DNA of 64,000 nt from Chitinophaga pinensis DSM 2588 (GTDB lineage: Bacteria > Bacteroidota > Bacteroidia > Chitinophagales > Chitinophagaceae): assembly GCF_000024005.1 (NCBI RefSeq), contig NC_013132.1, positions 8,426,001 to 8,490,000 of the forward strand. Reading direction: 5' to 3'. The position numbers were made by a program, and so were the translations under genes. The notes under the pieces are model-generated. The model searched no databases and was not told the origin of the DNA. It was given only the letters and a program-made list of their open reading frames with translations. This document shows positions 62,706 through 64,000 of the stretch, in pieces (position 1 is the stretch's first letter; each line of letters starts with the position of its first letter).

Positions 62706-62713
62706 TAATTTTG
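62706..62713 (+). promoter_or_regulatory. -7 element of the 62739 lipoprotein gene
   Basis: TAATTTTG fits TAnnTTTG, 25 bp upstream of the ATG. The -33 region is a T-run (62684-62690), not a clear TTTG. Confidence 0.5.
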
Positions 62714-62738
62714 CCCCCTTCATTAATGCTATTCACCT

Positions 62739-63719
62739 ATGAAACTTGTTAAATTCAGTAATGTACTGCTGATCGTGGTTACACTCACATTGTTTTTTGC
62801 CTGTAAAAAAGACAAGATAAATATCATCGAACCTGAGATAGACCCTGGTAAGCCGGCGGAGACGATGCCCGGCAATATACTGTTAAGAAAGACGATCCAT
62901 TATAACAAATTCAGAGACGGTATAGGCGGTCCTTTAATGTCCGACACACTTATTTATAATGAGAAGGACCAGCTTATAAAAGTGGAACATGTAAACATCT
63001 TATCTAAAATTGTATATACATTCTCTTACAACGAAAATGGCTCGCTGTCAACTGTACGCAGCAAGTCAACGCTAGCTGAAGGTTATACAAATATCTACTC
63101 TCTGAAGTATAATAAGGGCCTGCTTGACAGTATTACATGGGTATCTGACATTCCCAACGATTCCGCTGATGGCGATCATGTTATAATAAACCCAACACGG
63201 AACGATCAGGGACAGGTAACGACAGTGAAGTATACCCTCTATTCTAAAACCAATTCATCAGTTTACTCAGCACAATTTGATTTTTTATGGACCCCGTCAA
63301 ACAATTTAGCATCCATGCAGGGAAGAACTTATGATTATACCGCTGATGACGTCCAACGTACGACCTTCCCATCCGTACAAAATAATCACGCAAATATTGG
63401 CCTGTCCAGACTACCTGCCGGCTACCTGTTCCTTTTGGCGTTGCGCGAGAACGGCCTGTCATACCAAAATGCCATGGAACCTTATCTGTTCACCACCTAT
63501 CTGTATACATCAGCAAAAAATGTCTTCAATGATGGAACAGGCAGACTGTACAACCGCAATACAAGATCAAATGAAGAGTTAATAAAGTACGTAGATTATG
63601 AGAACAAAGCAACGTTTGACCAGAATGGCGTACTGAAAACATTCAACTACTTCGAAAATAATATATACCCGGTGTGGGACATGGTCGGAATAGAGTTCTT
63701 TTACGAACAAAAGAAATAA
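62739..63719 (+). CDS. Lipoprotein with YD/RHS-like beta-strand repeats
   Basis: A 326-residue lipoprotein with lipobox FFAC (Cys22) followed by KKDK. The mature part has short strand repeats of the DUF4595/YD type: LIYNEKDQLIKVEHVN, FSYNENGSLSTVRSK, LKYNKGLLDSITWV, NDQGQVTTVKYTL, FDQNGVLKTFNYFENN. Such repeats give a beta-wrapped surface protein in Bacteroidota; no enzymatic site is seen. It stands alone between its own -7 element and a strong palindromic terminator. The function is unknown. Confidence 0.75.
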   Translation: MKLVKFSNVLLIVVTLTLFFACKKDKINIIEPEIDPGKPAETMPGNILLRKTIHYNKFRDGIGGPLMSDTLIYNEKDQLIKVEHVNILSKIVYTFSYNENGSLSTVRSKSTLAEGYTNIYSLKYNKGLLDSITWVSDIPNDSADGDHVIINPTRNDQGQVTTVKYTLYSKTNSSVYSAQFDFLWTPSNNLASMQGRTYDYTADDVQRTTFPSVQNNHANIGLSRLPAGYLFLLALRENGLSYQNAMEPYLFTTYLYTSAKNVFNDGTGRLYNRNTRSNEELIKYVDYENKATFDQNGVLKTFNYFENNIYPVWDMVGIEFFYEQKK

Positions 63720-63731
63720 TCCGACGATGTC

Positions 63732-63790
63732 ACATTTACAAAGAAAGCGGGGCGTTCCTATACCGGAAGCCCCGCTTTCTTTGTAAATGT
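63732..63790. terminator. Bidirectional terminator with 22-bp perfect arms
   Basis: The arms 63732-63753 and 63769-63790 are perfectly complementary over 22 bp around a 15-nt loop; the central part is AAAGAAAGCGGGGC and GCCCCGCTTTCTTT. It separates the convergent lipoprotein and dehydrogenase genes and has A/T-runs for both directions. Confidence 0.9.
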
Positions 63791-63800
63791 CTTTATCCAG

Positions 63801-63869
63801 CTATTGTTTCAGGATCTTTCCTTTGAACTGTTTTTCCCCATTTCTTACCTGCATGATATACAGCCTCCC
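63801..63869 (-). pseudogene. Remnant of a T9SS C-terminal sorting domain
   Basis: Directly after the dehydrogenase stop codon and in the same frame, the minus strand reads GRLYIMQVRNGEKQFKGKIL followed by KQ and a TAG stop. This is the typical end of a type A T9SS sorting domain (G-x-Y-x-x-x-V-x-x-G ... K-x-x-K). No other part of an exported protein is visible in the window, so it is an orphan tail. Confidence 0.6.
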
Positions 63870-64000
63870 TTACAGGCGGTGGATATTTTCAACAACCGCG
63901 TGTTCCAGCGCTTTCCCTTCAAATGTCCGGATAACATTTTTTGCTGCTATAGCGGCCATAGCATTACGGGTATCAATAGTCGCCGAACCGATATGCGGCA
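63870..64000 (-). CDS. D-2-hydroxyacid dehydrogenase, C-terminal end (partial)
   Basis: The 42 C-terminal codons are in the window: PHIGSATIDTRNAMAAIAAK, then NVIRTFEGKALEHAVVENIHRL and TAA. PHIGSAT-xTR-AMA is the signature behind the catalytic His of glyoxylate/hydroxypyruvate reductases (GhrB type) and related D-isomer-specific dehydrogenases. The enzyme would reduce glyoxylate or hydroxypyruvate with NAD(P)H, which would fit the glyoxylate-producing ureide cluster 4 kb away, but it is not in that operon. The last residues (ENIHRL) look like part of a T9SS tail that continues in frame behind the stop. Confidence 0.8.
   Translation of the reverse strand, partial: PHIGSATIDTRNAMAAIAAKNVIRTFEGKALEHAVVENIHRL

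Overview
The window looks like a Bacteroidota chromosome, most likely a Chitinophaga-type member of the Chitinophagaceae. The evidence is three SusC-type porins with SusD partners, three ECF sigma/FecR pairs, Bacteroidota promoters (TTTG, about 20 bp, TAnnTTTG), a type IX secretion (T9SS) sorting domain, 'SAC'-type lipoboxes, and a gene set rich in glycan and purine scavenging. The species assignment is inference. No prophage, intact insertion sequence or CRISPR array is visible.

Layout. 1-3143 (minus): a SusC porin whose SusD partner starts at the window edge. 4021-4992 (minus): a GH43 glycosidase, divergent from locus A (5269-12425, plus: ECF sigma, FecR, STN-SusC, SusD). Locus B (12589-24532, minus) converges on A and is a complete utilisation locus for a beta-1,3/1,6-glucan type polymer: ECF sigma, FecR, STN-SusC, SusD, a PKD-type surface lipoprotein, GH16 and two GH30 enzymes. 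A tRNA-Asp and a HipA remnant follow. From 25.2 to 48.7 kb there is a mixed region of regulators (HxlR, AraC x2, LysR, ArsR), small oxidoreductases, an MFS exporter, a TPR sensor next to a T9SS-exported propeller protein, and a third ECF/FecR pair driving an unusual STN-linker-barrel protein. From 48.85 to 60.1 kb lies a nearly complete hypoxanthine/xanthine to urate to allantoin to ureidoglycolate catabolic cluster: two-subunit xanthine dehydrogenase, XdhC, uricase, allantoinase, allantoate amidohydrolase, ureidoglycine aminohydrolase, OHCU decarboxylase, HIU hydrolase and a CitE/malate-synthase-like DUF6986 protein. The window ends with KTSC, ThuA and serine-hydrolase genes, a lipoprotein, and the 3' end of a 2-hydroxyacid (glyoxylate/hydroxypyruvate) dehydrogenase.

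How the parts work together. In loci A and B the substrate-loaded SusC should signal through its STN domain to FecR, which releases the ECF sigma factor to activate susC/susD. In both loci the fecR-susC gap carries, on the strand opposite to susC, the same -7 element (TACTTTTG, overlapping the susC start codon) followed about 90 nt later by a hairpin with a T-run. This is the layout expected of a cis-antisense repressor RNA of the kind described for Bacteroides glycan loci (DonS type), and is the most interesting regulatory signal here. In the purine cluster, glyoxylate is the expected carbon end product; the DUF6986 protein is placed where a glyoxylate-using or ureidoglycolate-using step is missing.

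Other points: two copies of a roughly 150-bp intergenic repeat with AATTAGG-heptamer inverted ends abut gene stop codons; an HxlR regulator has a 12-bp perfect operator-like palindrome; and a T9SS tail remnant lies in frame behind the terminal dehydrogenase stop codon.
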